64,000 nt of DNA from Viridibacterium curvum (GTDB lineage: Bacteria; Pseudomonadota; Gammaproteobacteria; Burkholderiales; Rhodocyclaceae), in the NCBI RefSeq assembly GCF_039544165.1, contig NZ_BAABLD010000001.1, positions 1-64,000 on the forward strand, given 5' to 3'. The notes below the pieces were generated by a model, which was not told the origin of the DNA, ran no database searches, and saw only the letters and a list, made by a program, of their open reading frames with translations. Of this stretch, positions 35,247-43,759 are shown piece after piece. Numbering within the stretch: position 1 is the stretch's first letter; the number at the start of each line of letters is the position of its first letter. A program made the translations under genes and the position numbers.

Positions 35247-36563
35247 TTGCCCGTGTCCGGCCTGTCCCTGCTTTCCCGCTTGCTTCCTGCTTCGGTGCCC
35301 GTCGATTCGCTGTGGCGCGACCGCGACTTCATGCGCCTGTTCCTCGCCACCTTCCTGACCGTGCTGGGTACGGCGGTGTCGCAGATGGCGCTGCCGCTGA
35401 CGGCCGTGCAGCACCTGCACGCAAGTGCGACCGAGATGGGCATCCTCGCTGCCTGTCAGCTGTTGCCTTTCGTGACCGTGGGCTTACCGGCCGGGGTGTG
35501 GATCGACCGCAGCGCGAAGCGTCGTCTGGCGGTGATGTTCGATCTGTTCTCGGCGGTCGGGCTGGCGCTGGTGCCGCTGGGGGCGTGGTTCGGCTTTCTG
35601 TCCATGCCCTTGCTGTCCGTGGTGGGCTTCATGGTGTCGACGACCGAGGCGATTGGCGGCTCGGCGCTGCAGGTGTTCGTGACACAGCTGGTGGGGCGCG
35701 AGCGGCTGGTGATGGCAAACAGCCGGCTGGCGGTGGCCTCGTCCGTGGCCTTTGTGATCGGCCCGGCGCTGGCGGCTTTGCTGGTGGCCATGCTGGGTGC
35801 GCCGATGGCGGTGAGTCTCGATGCGCTGAGCTTCGTGTGCTCGGCGGCGCTGGTCGGCAGCATTGCGCATCGCGAAGTGCTGGCGCCAGCGACGGGTGAC
35901 TCGCTGCTGGCACAGATGCGCGAGGGCCTGATGCTGGTGTGGCACAACCGCGTGCTGCGCGCCCTGGTGGGCGTGGTGGCGGTGTGGATCATCCTCAACG
36001 ATGCGTTCAAGGCGCTGTACGTGCTGCATGTGACGCGCAACCTTGGACTGGGCGCCGGCGATGTGGCGCTTATCAACACGCTGGGGGCGCTGGGCGGGTT
36101 GGCCGGAGCGCCTTTGGCGCATTGGCTGGAGCAAAGGCGCGGTATCCGCGATGCGCTGGTGCTGGGGGTGCTGGTGGCGGCGCTGGGTTACCTCGCGTTT
36201 GCCATGCCGCAGGCCGACTGGCGCTGGAGCAATCTGGCGGCGGGGGCGGCGCTTTTTGTGGTCGATTGTGGCGCGGCGATCTACGTCATCAACTACCTGA
36301 GCCTGCGTCAGGCGGTGACGCCCGATGCCCTGCTGGGCCGCATGGTGACAAGCATGCGCTTCGTGACGATCTTGCCTGGGCCGCTGGGCACGATTGCGCT
36401 GGGCATGACGGCCGATGCGCAAGGCGTGAGAGCCACCCTGTGGATGCTGGGTGCGGGCTGCATGGCGATGGGCCTGGCAGCCTGGTGGGGTTTGCCGCGA
36501 GGCATGGGGCGTTCAGCCTCGGCCAAAGCGGCCAATCAGGGCGTGGCGGCTGGGGGGGACTGA
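35247..36563 (+). CDS. MFS transporter, EntS/MFS_3-like exporter
   Basis: 438 residues from a TTG at 35247; a GTG at 35253 is equally possible and no strong ribosome site decides. About 12 membrane helices. The N-terminal half has FLTVLGTAVSQMALPL and the loop GVWIDRSAKRRLAVMFDL, typical of drug or siderophore exporters of the MFS_3 type. It is divergent from proA. Substrate unknown. Confidence 0.82.
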   Translation: MPVSGLSLLSRLLPASVPVDSLWRDRDFMRLFLATFLTVLGTAVSQMALPLTAVQHLHASATEMGILAACQLLPFVTVGLPAGVWIDRSAKRRLAVMFDLFSAVGLALVPLGAWFGFLSMPLLSVVGFMVSTTEAIGGSALQVFVTQLVGRERLVMANSRLAVASSVAFVIGPALAALLVAMLGAPMAVSLDALSFVCSAALVGSIAHREVLAPATGDSLLAQMREGLMLVWHNRVLRALVGVVAVWIILNDAFKALYVLHVTRNLGLGAGDVALINTLGALGGLAGAPLAHWLEQRRGIRDALVLGVLVAALGYLAFAMPQADWRWSNLAAGAALFVVDCGAAIYVINYLSLRQAVTPDALLGRMVTSMRFVTILPGPLGTIALGMTADAQGVRATLWMLGAGCMAMGLAAWWGLPRGMGRSASAKAANQGVAAGGD

Positions 36564-37672
36564 ACCGGCGCGGCGGTCGGTACGGATTGCGGGCGCGGCA
36601 CAGCGCCGCGCGCACCGGCCATGAAGCGCTCCCATTGGCGGGCGCGGTTGAGCGGGGCTTCAACGGGTTCCAGCCAGACCAGCTTGTCGCGATCTGCCCG
36701 TGGGCCGGACTGGGCTTCGCGCAGGGTGTTGGAGAGGCCCTGGTTCTCCGTAAGGTGTTGCGCCACATTGCTGCTGAGCATGTGGTTGAGCCAGGCGTGG
36801 GCGAGAGATTTGTCGCTGGTGTGGCTGAGCACCGCCCAGCAGTCCAGCCAGGCCAGGGCGCCTTCGCTGGGCAGTACGTAGCCGACATCGAAGCCAGCCT
36901 TGCGCAGCAGGCGCACCTGTTGGTCGCCGTAGTTGGCGAAGGCCAGCGCGATGTCGTGGTCACGGAATAGCGTGACGAGGTCTTCGGGGGTGGCGTAGAA
37001 GCGTGGCTCGTTGTTGCGCAACGACAGAAGGCGGTTGAATGTGCTGCGGAACTGCTCGCCTTCGAGCTTGAATGGCGTGCGCACACCCAGACTCAGCGCG
37101 GTGAAGCTGAAGTGATGGCTGCCGCTGTTGTGCAGGGCGATACGCTGCTGGTAGCGCGGGTCCCACAGGGCGCTCATTGACCGAGGCGCTTCCTTGACGA
37201 ACTTGCGGTTGTAGATGAGACCCATGGCCGAGTAGGTGAAGGGCAGGGCCCAGGTCTTGCCGTCGGCCACGACGCCCGGGATGTTGCCGGCGCGGAAGCG
37301 ACGTAGCTGTTGATGCACGTTGGGCAGGTTGCTGCTGTCCAGCGGCAGGACCAGGTTTTTCTCCATGTAGCGCCGCAGTTCGGCGGTGTTGACGGCCAGC
37401 ACGTCGAAATGGCGTTCATCGCTGAGGTTGGCGCGCTCCCAAAGCTCCTCGTCAGAAGTGACTTCGACCAGCTCGACGCTGACCTTGTGGCGCAGCTCGA
37501 AGGCGCGCACTGCTTCGGGAGCGACGTATCCCGGCCAGCTGAGGACCCGCAGCGTCTCGGCGGCCTGCGCGCTGTGGGCAAATAGCCCCATCCCGCAAAG
37601 GAATGCGGCCGCGAAGACTCGCGGGTGCCGGAGGCGCAGGAGACGCTTGAGCTGATTGGCCGTATGCAGCAT
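36536..37672 (-). CDS. PotD-like periplasmic solute-binding protein
   Basis: 378 residues from the ATG at 37672; the upstream extension is out of character. A signal peptide (about 1-37, AQA|AE) precedes ETLRVLSWPGYVAPEAVRAFE, the opening of spermidine/putrescine-type binding proteins, with the later FDVLAVNTAELRRYMEKNLV and WALPFTYSAMGLIYNRKF. No permease or ATPase is adjacent, so it is an orphan; it could serve a distant transporter or act as a sensor. The tail is Pro/Ala-rich. Its 3' end overlaps the convergent MFS gene by 28 bp. Confidence 0.83.
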   Translation of the reverse strand: MLHTANQLKRLLRLRHPRVFAAAFLCGMGLFAHSAQAAETLRVLSWPGYVAPEAVRAFELRHKVSVELVEVTSDEELWERANLSDERHFDVLAVNTAELRRYMEKNLVLPLDSSNLPNVHQQLRRFRAGNIPGVVADGKTWALPFTYSAMGLIYNRKFVKEAPRSMSALWDPRYQQRIALHNSGSHHFSFTALSLGVRTPFKLEGEQFRSTFNRLLSLRNNEPRFYATPEDLVTLFRDHDIALAFANYGDQQVRLLRKAGFDVGYVLPSEGALAWLDCWAVLSHTSDKSLAHAWLNHMLSSNVAQHLTENQGLSNTLREAQSGPRADRDKLVWLEPVEAPLNRARQWERFMAGARGAVPRPQSVPTAAPVQSPPAATP

Positions 37673-37836
37673 GGTCTGGGCTGAGCAGAGCGGGCAGGGT
37701 GGCGAACGGGGAGGGGAACCAGGTCCGCGTACAGCCCTTGGCTGCGGGCAAGTGCGGATGCCCGCCGAGAATAACAGAAAGCCTGCGGGCTTATGCCAAT
37801 GGCCTGCCATGGGTTCCGATGGGCGAAAGGGGGCAA

Positions 37837-38847
37837 TCAGGCGGCGCGCAGGCGCAGCGCCAGTTGCAGGAATTCGTCCCACACGTCGCCATCGGTGAGG
37901 CCCTTGGCCATGCGGTCGATGCGTGCGGCATGCATCAGCGCGGCCCGCAGCGTGGCGCCACGCAGGCGCTGGGCGGCGCGCTTGAAGGGCTGCTGGCGCG
38001 GGCCGAATACGCGCTCGTTCTTCAGTGCAGAATCAATTGGCTGGCCGGCGTCGATGGCCGCACGGATGTTGGCCAGCGTGCGGATCTCGTTGGCCAGCGC
38101 CCACAGCACCAGTGGTGCGGCAGCGCCTTCGCCCTGCAGGCCTTCGAGCAGGCGCGCGCAGCGGGCGGCGTCGCCTTCGACGAGAGCAACGCGCAGTTTT
38201 TCCGTGTCGTAGCGCGCAACGTGCAGCACGGCATCTTCAACCTGGGCTGTGTCGAGCTTGCCGGCGGGGTAGAGCAGGCCGAGTTTCTGGATTTCCTGGT
38301 GGGCGGCGAGCAGGTTCCCTTCAACGTGTTCGGCAATGAACACGAGGGCGTCGCGTTCGGCGCTCTGCTGCTGGCGCGCGAGCCGCCCGGCAATCCACTG
38401 CGGCAAGCCCGCCAGATCGGGCGCGTTGCACTCTACCGTGACGCCAGCTTCGGTCAGCGCGACGAACCAGCTCGCCTTGCGCGCAGCCCAGTCCATCAGC
38501 GGCAGGGTGATCAGCGTAATCACGCCGCCCTGGGGGTCGAGTTCGCTGGCGAAGCGGGTCAGGAATTCGCCGCCATTGCGCCCGGGCTTGCCGGTGGGCA
38601 TGCGCAGGTCGACGAGCTTGAGGTCGCCGAACAGCGACATGTTGCCGCCAGCGAGACCGAATTCTTCCCACTTGAAGTGCTGGGTCACCATCAGCACCTC
38701 GCGCTCGGTGACGCCCTTGGCGCGCGCCGCAGCACGAATGGTGTCCCCGGCCTCGATGGTCAGCAGCGGCTCGTCGCCATGCACCACGTAGAGCGGCGCC
38801 AGCTGGCCTTCGAGGTGCGCGGCGAGTTGCTCGGGGCGCAGGTTCAT
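37837..38847 (-). CDS. holA: DNA polymerase III subunit delta
   Basis: 336 residues from the ATG at 38847. N-terminal PLYVVHGDEPLLTIEAGDTIR is the clamp-loader delta opening, and the C-terminal collar part ends VWDEFLQLALRLRAA. It opens the beta clamp for loading. It lies 10 bp downstream of lptE, the usual pair. Confidence 0.95.
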   Translation of the reverse strand: MNLRPEQLAAHLEGQLAPLYVVHGDEPLLTIEAGDTIRAAARAKGVTEREVLMVTQHFKWEEFGLAGGNMSLFGDLKLVDLRMPTGKPGRNGGEFLTRFASELDPQGGVITLITLPLMDWAARKASWFVALTEAGVTVECNAPDLAGLPQWIAGRLARQQQSAERDALVFIAEHVEGNLLAAHQEIQKLGLLYPAGKLDTAQVEDAVLHVARYDTEKLRVALVEGDAARCARLLEGLQGEGAAAPLVLWALANEIRTLANIRAAIDAGQPIDSALKNERVFGPRQQPFKRAAQRLRGATLRAALMHAARIDRMAKGLTDGDVWDEFLQLALRLRAA

Positions 38848-38857
38848 GGCGGTGCGC

Positions 38858-39409
38858 TCAGCGCGCGGCAGGGGCTGCGGTCGGCGCCGATGCAGCCGGA
38901 GCTGGCGCGTTCGGGTCGATGCGGATGGCGGCGAGGCGCCGCATGATCTGCTGCACGAGGTCTGCTTGCATGTCGCGCTGGAGGATGAGTTCTTCCTGCT
39001 CCTTGGCCAGCGCGATGTTGTCGTTGTAGGTGATGTCACGCGTGACGGCGATCTCGGCCAGCGACATCACTTCGCGGCCTGCCTTGTCGAGTACGCGGAA
39101 GCGGAATTGCCGCTTGAGCTGGAATTCACGCACGGTACCGCCCGAGCTCAGCGAGAGAATGTTCTTCTCTCGGTTGTCGGCGACCACGATCATCCTGACC
39201 TCGGCATCGGACGCCGTGCTGACAGCCTCGGTCGTGCCCGTGGTGCGCAGTTGGCGCCGCAGGTCGTTGGCGAGGTCGGAATACTCGCTCATGCCCAGGT
39301 GAATCGTCTTGAAAGCCATGGCCTGCGGGCCACGCAGGTGAAAACCGCAGGCGGCCAGCGACAGGCTGAGCACGAGGAGCAGGGCGAACTGGCGGGAGGA
39401 TTGCAGCAT
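38858..39409 (-). CDS. lptE: LPS-assembly lipoprotein
   Basis: 183 residues. Lipobox LAACGFHLRG with the acylated Cys at 21. The body has the LptE pattern (LANDLRRQLRTTG, REFQLKRQFRFRVLDKAG). It forms the plug of the LptDE translocon in the outer membrane. The tail is an Ala/Pro-rich extension. Usually leuS is directly upstream; here leuS is 20 kb away and a merR gene stands in its place. Confidence 0.95.
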   Translation of the reverse strand: MLQSSRQFALLLVLSLSLAACGFHLRGPQAMAFKTIHLGMSEYSDLANDLRRQLRTTGTTEAVSTASDAEVRMIVVADNREKNILSLSSGGTVREFQLKRQFRFRVLDKAGREVMSLAEIAVTRDITYNDNIALAKEQEELILQRDMQADLVQQIMRRLAAIRIDPNAPAPAASAPTAAPAAR

Positions 39410-39480
39410 TGGGGGCCGGGAGCAGGGAAGGCGGAGGCCGCCATTGTACCGCCCCCCGCGCTGCGATCAGGCCACCGCGA

Positions 39481-40299
39481 TCAGGCGATGGGGATGTGGA
39501 TATCCACCTCGGACAGCGGGTGCTGCGGGCCCTTGAAGCGCTCGTCGTGCAGTTCGAACTGTGGCCCCAGCTGGTGGCGCAGCTGCCAGACCGGCTCCAG
39601 CGATTCCCAGATCTGGCGGTAGGTCTCGACCACGGCGATGGCCGGGCCGACATGGGTGAAGCGGGCGTAGCGCTGGGCGGGGATCACCAGGCGCTCCATG
39701 CCCTCGGGCACGGGCGTACCAGGTTCGGAGCCCCAGCTGGCGTAGTAGCGGAAGCGCTCGGCGCTCTCCGGCACCCCAACGCCGTAGGCGCGCTGCGGGT
39801 AGGCCTTGGGGACGATTTCGTGACTGCGCACGATGAAGTTCTGCCACAGGACCGGGATGGGTGTGGGGTCTTCGCAGAGGACGGACATGCCGATGACCTC
39901 GAAGGCGGGCAGTTCGACGATGACAGGTTTCAGGGTGGGGCCTTGCATGGGGCTTCCTTTCTCGACGGTGGCAATCAGGCGGTTGAGTTCGTCGAGCAGA
40001 CGGATGCGGCTGGCGAGGTCGCCCTGCAGGGCCTCGCGGTGTTCGTGCAGGAAGCGGGCAAAGCTCTCTGCATCGTCCAGCAGCCCCTCGGTGACACAGC
40101 GCTTGATGGCCTCCAGCGGTACGTCCAGACGGCGCAGCTGCACGATGCGCTCCAACAAGGCAATCTGCTCGGGCCGGTAATAACGATAACCATTGTCCGG
40201 ATGCAGTTGCGCAGGCGGGAACAGACCGATCTGGTCGTAGTGCCGCAGGGTGCGGCTGGTCACGCCAAGAAGCCTTGCCAGTTCGCCGATCAGGATCAT
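39481..40299 (-). CDS. MerR-family regulator with GyrI-like effector domain
   Basis: 272 residues. Winged-helix DNA-binding part at about 1-70 (IGELARLLGVTSRTLRHYDQ), a dimerisation helix at about 75-115, and a GyrI-like small-molecule-binding part at about 125-272 (VIVELPAFEVIGMS... ARFTHVGPA). It resembles BmrR-type activators that sense hydrophobic or cationic ligands. It is divergent from phnC and 71 bp upstream of lptE on the same strand. A palindrome in the shared promoter region is a likely operator. Confidence 0.87.
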   Translation of the reverse strand: MILIGELARLLGVTSRTLRHYDQIGLFPPAQLHPDNGYRYYRPEQIALLERIVQLRRLDVPLEAIKRCVTEGLLDDAESFARFLHEHREALQGDLASRIRLLDELNRLIATVEKGSPMQGPTLKPVIVELPAFEVIGMSVLCEDPTPIPVLWQNFIVRSHEIVPKAYPQRAYGVGVPESAERFRYYASWGSEPGTPVPEGMERLVIPAQRYARFTHVGPAIAVVETYRQIWESLEPVWQLRHQLGPQFELHDERFKGPQHPLSEVDIHIPIA

Positions 40300-40339
40300 C
40301 GTTTGCCGTTCTCCGTGTGCTCAAGCGGCACTGTGGGGT

Positions 40340-40354
40340 TTGACGCAGCGTCAA
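40340..40354 (-). promoter_or_regulatory. Candidate MerR operator
   Basis: TTGACGC, A, GCGTCAA: a perfect 7-bp dyad about 40 bp upstream of the merR start. On the minus strand it is preceded by CTTGACC, which could be a -35 box. MerR regulators bind dyads placed between -35 and -10. Confidence 0.45.
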
Positions 40355-40380
40355 GGTCAAGCGCTGCCGCCAACACAAAC

Positions 40381-40409
40381 CCGCAACCAAACCGCAACGA
40401 ATCCTTAAC
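40381..40409 (+). promoter_or_regulatory. Pho-box-like direct repeats upstream of phnC
   Basis: Three 7-mers, CCGCAAC, CCGCAAC and CCTTAAC, are spaced by exactly four bases, giving the 11-bp periodicity of PhoB sites. A -10-like TAGCAT starts ten bases later at 40420, as expected when the Pho box replaces the -35. The individual 7-mers are divergent from the E. coli CTGTCAT consensus. Confidence 0.55.
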
Positions 40410-40458
40410 ACCCCGCGCCTAGCATCCCGCCGGTCCAATCAGAAATCCGGGAGCCGCC

Positions 40459-41286
40459 ATGCAGGCCATCAGTGTAACCAGCCTCAGCAAGACCTTCGGC
40501 AAGCGCCGAGCGCTCGATGACGTGAGCCTCACGCTCGCGCCGGGCGAGATGGTGGCCCTCATCGGGGCGTCCGGGTCGGGAAAGTCCACCCTTCTGCGTC
40601 ATCTGTCGGGCTTCGTCGCCGGGGACGCCGGCAGTGGCGAGGTGCGCATCATGGGCGAGCTGGTGCAGAAGAATGGCCGCATCGCGAAGAACGTGCGCCG
40701 CGTGCGCTCGCACATCGGCTTCGTGTTCCAGCAGTTCAACCTTGTCGGTCGCCTGACCCTGCTGACCAATGTGCTGACTGGCCAGCTGCATCGCATCCCC
40801 ACGCATCGTTCGATCTTCAAATTGTTCACGCGTGAAGAGCGCGCACTTGGCCTGAAAGCCTTGGCCGAAGTAGGTATAGACGACTATGCCTTTCAGCGCG
40901 CATCAACCCTCTCCGGCGGCCAGCAGCAGCGCGCCGCGATTGCTCGCGCATTGGTGCAGGGCGCCAAGGTGGTGCTCGCAGACGAACCCATCGCCTCGCT
41001 GGATCCCGAGTCATCGCGCAAGGTCATGGAGATGCTCACGCGCGTCAATCGCGATCACGGCTGCGCCGTGCTGGTCTCGCTGCACCAGGTCGACGTCGCC
41101 ATCAAGTACTGCCAGCGCGTTGTCGCCATGCGCGACGGCAAGGTGGTCTTCGATGGCTCGCCCGCTGCGCTCAACACCGCCTTCCTGCAGGAGCTCTACA
41201 GCAGCGAAGCCGAGGCTGTGGCCTTCACCAGCGGCGTACCCACGCCCCGTTTCCCCGAGCCGGTTGCCATCCAGGCGGCTGCCTGA
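40459..41286 (+). CDS. phnC: Phosphonate ABC transporter ATPase
   Basis: 275 residues. Walker A GASGSGKSTLLRHLSGF, Q-loop FVFQQFNLVGRLTLLTNVL, signature LSGGQQQR, Walker B VVLADEPIASLDPES. The FQQFNLVGR...NVL stretch is typical of PhnC. It powers phosphonate and phosphite uptake with PhnD and PhnE. First gene of the phnCDE-HD-GNAT-hexapeptide operon, behind Pho-box-like repeats. Confidence 0.95.
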   Translation: MQAISVTSLSKTFGKRRALDDVSLTLAPGEMVALIGASGSGKSTLLRHLSGFVAGDAGSGEVRIMGELVQKNGRIAKNVRRVRSHIGFVFQQFNLVGRLTLLTNVLTGQLHRIPTHRSIFKLFTREERALGLKALAEVGIDDYAFQRASTLSGGQQQRAAIARALVQGAKVVLADEPIASLDPESSRKVMEMLTRVNRDHGCAVLVSLHQVDVAIKYCQRVVAMRDGKVVFDGSPAALNTAFLQELYSSEAEAVAFTSGVPTPRFPEPVAIQAAA

Positions 41287-41320
41287 ACTTACCCGCATTA
41301 CTCACTGATAGGAGCCAACC

Positions 41321-42295
41321 ATGTTGCGCAAATTCCTCATCGCCGCGCTGGCGACCCTGGGCTGTACGCTGTCGTACGCGCAGGAAATCAACTTCGGCAT
41401 CATCTCCACGGAAGCGGCCGCCAACCTCAAGGCCGACTGGCAGCCCATCCTCGACGATATGGAGAAGAAGACCGGCTACAAGGTGAAGGCCTACTTCGCC
41501 AGCGACTACGCCGGCATCATCGAAGCCATGCGCTTCAAGAAGGTCGACGTGGCCTGGATGGGTAACAAGTCGGCCATGGAAGCGGTGGACCGCGCCGGTG
41601 GCGAAGTCTTCGCGCAGACCACCTATGCCGATGGCTCGCCGGGCTACTGGTCGCTGCTTATCACCCACATCGACAGCCCCTACAAGACGCTCGACGATGT
41701 GCTGAAGAATGCCAAGAACATCAACTTCGGCCTCGGTGACCCCAACTCCACTTCGGGCACGGCCGTGCCGGGTTACTACGTGTTCGCCCTCAACAAGGTC
41801 GACCCGAAAACCGCCTTCAAGACCGCCCGCTCAGCCAACCACGAAGCCAACCTGATGGCAGTGGCCAGCAAGCAGGTCGACGTCGCCACCAACAACACCG
41901 AAGTGCTCGACAAGGTCGAAAAGCGCTCGCCCGAGATCGCGAAGAACATCCGCGTGATCTGGAAGTCGCCGCTGATCCCCGCTGACCCCATGGTGTGGCG
42001 TGCCGATCTGAATGCCGACATGAAGAAGAAGGTGAAAGAGTTCTTCCTCTCCTACGGCACCGCCACCAACGACCAGGGCAAGCTGGAGATGGCGCGCCTC
42101 AACAAGCTGACCTACGGCCTCTTCAAGAACTCTTCCAACACCCAGCTCGTGCCGATCCGCCAGCTCGAACTCGCCAAGGAAAAGCTCAAGATCGAAGCCG
42201 ACGCCAACCTCGCCGCCGCCGACAAGGAAGCGCGCATCGCCGAGATCGACAAGAAGCTCGCCGCGCTCAACACCTCGCTGGCCTCGGCGAAGTAA
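41321..42295 (+). CDS. phnD: Phosphonate periplasmic binding protein
   Basis: 324 residues with GATAGGAG upstream. Signal peptide about 1-20 (SYA|QE). The body starts INFGIISTEAAANLKADWQP and has GLGDPNSTSGTAVPGYYVF, the phosphate-mimic binding segment of PhnD proteins. The C-terminal about 45 residues are a charged helix. It delivers phosphonates to PhnE. A 10-bp hairpin follows the gene. Confidence 0.95.
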   Translation: MLRKFLIAALATLGCTLSYAQEINFGIISTEAAANLKADWQPILDDMEKKTGYKVKAYFASDYAGIIEAMRFKKVDVAWMGNKSAMEAVDRAGGEVFAQTTYADGSPGYWSLLITHIDSPYKTLDDVLKNAKNINFGLGDPNSTSGTAVPGYYVFALNKVDPKTAFKTARSANHEANLMAVASKQVDVATNNTEVLDKVEKRSPEIAKNIRVIWKSPLIPADPMVWRADLNADMKKKVKEFFLSYGTATNDQGKLEMARLNKLTYGLFKNSSNTQLVPIRQLELAKEKLKIEADANLAAADKEARIAEIDKKLAALNTSLASAK

Positions 42296-42333
42296 TCCGC
42301 CAGTCGCATTCCACTCATCGCGTAGCTGAGCAG

Positions 42334-42358
42334 GGCCGGCACCGTCCAGGTGCCGGCC
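42334..42358 (+). other. Perfect hairpin between phnD and phnE
   Basis: GGCCGGCACC, loop GTCCA, GGTGCCGGCC: a 10-bp perfect stem with no T-run. In transport operons such hairpins protect the upstream mRNA so the binding protein is made in excess. It overlaps the alternative GTG start of phnE at 42350, which argues for the ATG at 42383. Confidence 0.75.
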
Positions 42359-42382
42359 ATTGCCGGTCCGCAGGTCACGATC

Positions 42383-43210
42383 ATGTCCAACACTACGCTT
42401 GCCGCGCCCGCTGCACCGCCCACAGCCCCGCAGCCATCGCTGCAGAACATGCCGCCGCGCGCCTCGCTGGCCAGCCTCATCGTGTGGGGTCTGCTCTTCG
42501 CCGTGCTGGCCGCATCGTGGCAGGGCGCTGACATGCGCCCCATGGCCCTGTTTGCCGACTCCGGCAACATGGCCACCTACATGAAGGATTTCTTCCCGCC
42601 GGATTTCCGCGAGTGGCGCATCTACGTCAGCGAGATGCTGGTCACCGTGCAGATTGCCGTGTGGGGCACGGCACTGGCCGTCGTGTGCGCCATTCCCTTC
42701 GGGCTGCTGTGCTCGTCCAACATCACGCCATGGTGGGTGCATCAACCGGTGCGCCGCCTCATGGACGCCGCCCGCGCCATCAACGAGATGGTCTTCGCCA
42801 TGCTCTTCATCGTGGCCGTCGGCCTCGGGCCGTTCGCCGGCGTGCTCGCCCTGTGGGTGCATACCACCGGCATTCTCGCCAAACTGTTTTCTGAAGCCGT
42901 CGAGTCCATCGACCCGCGCCCCGTCGAAGGCATTCGTGCCACCGGCGCCAATGCGCTCGAAGAGATCGTCTACGGCGTCATCCCGCAGGTCGTGCCGCTG
43001 TGGGTGTCGTACGCGCTCTACCGCTTCGAGTCGAACGTGCGCTCGGCCTCCGTGGTCGGCATGGTCGGCGCGGGCGGCATCGGCGTCATCCTCTACGAAG
43101 TGATCCGCAGCTTCCAGTACGCCCAGACCACTACCGTCATGCTCATCATCATCGCCTTCGTGACGGTGATCGACATCCTCTCATCCCGCCTGCGCAAGGC
43201 CTTGCTCTGA
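42383..43210 (+). CDS. phnE: Phosphonate ABC transporter permease
   Basis: 275 residues from the ATG at 42383 (AGG eight bases upstream); a GTG at 42350 lies inside a hairpin. About six membrane helices after a Pro/Ala-rich N-terminus. The ATPase-contact loop is EGIRATGANALEEIVYGVIPQ and ends with GMVGAGGIGVILYE, both typical of PhnE. It is the only permease here, so it would work as a homodimer. Confidence 0.94.
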   Translation: MSNTTLAAPAAPPTAPQPSLQNMPPRASLASLIVWGLLFAVLAASWQGADMRPMALFADSGNMATYMKDFFPPDFREWRIYVSEMLVTVQIAVWGTALAVVCAIPFGLLCSSNITPWWVHQPVRRLMDAARAINEMVFAMLFIVAVGLGPFAGVLALWVHTTGILAKLFSEAVESIDPRPVEGIRATGANALEEIVYGVIPQVVPLWVSYALYRFESNVRSASVVGMVGAGGIGVILYEVIRSFQYAQTTTVMLIIIAFVTVIDILSSRLRKALL

Positions 43211-43219
43211 GCCCGCACC

Positions 43220-43759
43220 ATGAACCAACGACTCACCATTGAAGACATCCAGGCCGTGTTCGAACGCCAGGGCGCCACCTGGTACGGCGACGAGGCCGTC
43301 TCGCAACTCGAACACGCCCTGCAGTGTGCGCAGCTCGCCGAGCAGGCGGGTGAGCCGCCCAGCCTCATCCTCGCCGCGCTGCTGCACGACCTCGGCCACC
43401 TGCTGATCCAGGAGAGCATGAGCGAAGACCGGCGCCACCAGGACATCCCCGGCCCCTTCATCGACTGGCTGGGCGAGGCCGTCATCGAGCCCATTCGCCT
43501 GCATGTCGCGGCCAAGCGCTACCTATGCGCTGTTGACCCGGCATACCACGCCAGCCTGTCGCCCGCCTCGCAGCACACGCTGGCCCTGCAGGGCGGCATC
43601 TACAACACGGCCGAAGCCACAGCCTTTGCCGCACTGTCCTTTGCACAGGAGGCCATGCGTCTGCGCCGCTATGATGATCTCGCCAAGGTTCCCGGCCTGC
43701 CCACGCCGCCGCTCGCCCACTTCCTGCGCCACGCGCGCGAGATGGCAAACGCCGCATGA
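43220..43759 (+). CDS. HD-domain phosphonate-operon protein, PhnZ-like oxygenase family
   Basis: 179 residues. The opening GATWYGDEAVSQLEHALQCA (Tyr 22, Glu 25, His 32) matches the substrate-site Tyr/Glu pair and first metal ligand of PhnZ. HD is at 56-57 (LLHDLGHLL), with further His in RRHQDIPG and IRLHVAAKRYL. PhnZ is a di-iron enzyme that splits hydroxylated 2-aminoethylphosphonate to glycine and phosphate. Its partner hydroxylase PhnY is not in the window, so the exact substrate is open. Last codons overlap the GNAT gene. Confidence 0.85.
   Translation: MNQRLTIEDIQAVFERQGATWYGDEAVSQLEHALQCAQLAEQAGEPPSLILAALLHDLGHLLIQESMSEDRRHQDIPGPFIDWLGEAVIEPIRLHVAAKRYLCAVDPAYHASLSPASQHTLALQGGIYNTAEATAFAALSFAQEAMRLRRYDDLAKVPGLPTPPLAHFLRHAREMANAA

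Noticed and set aside
42350..42382. GTG at 42350 as the start of phnE
   Set aside because: It lies inside a perfect hairpin and has no ribosome site; the ATG at 42383 is better placed.
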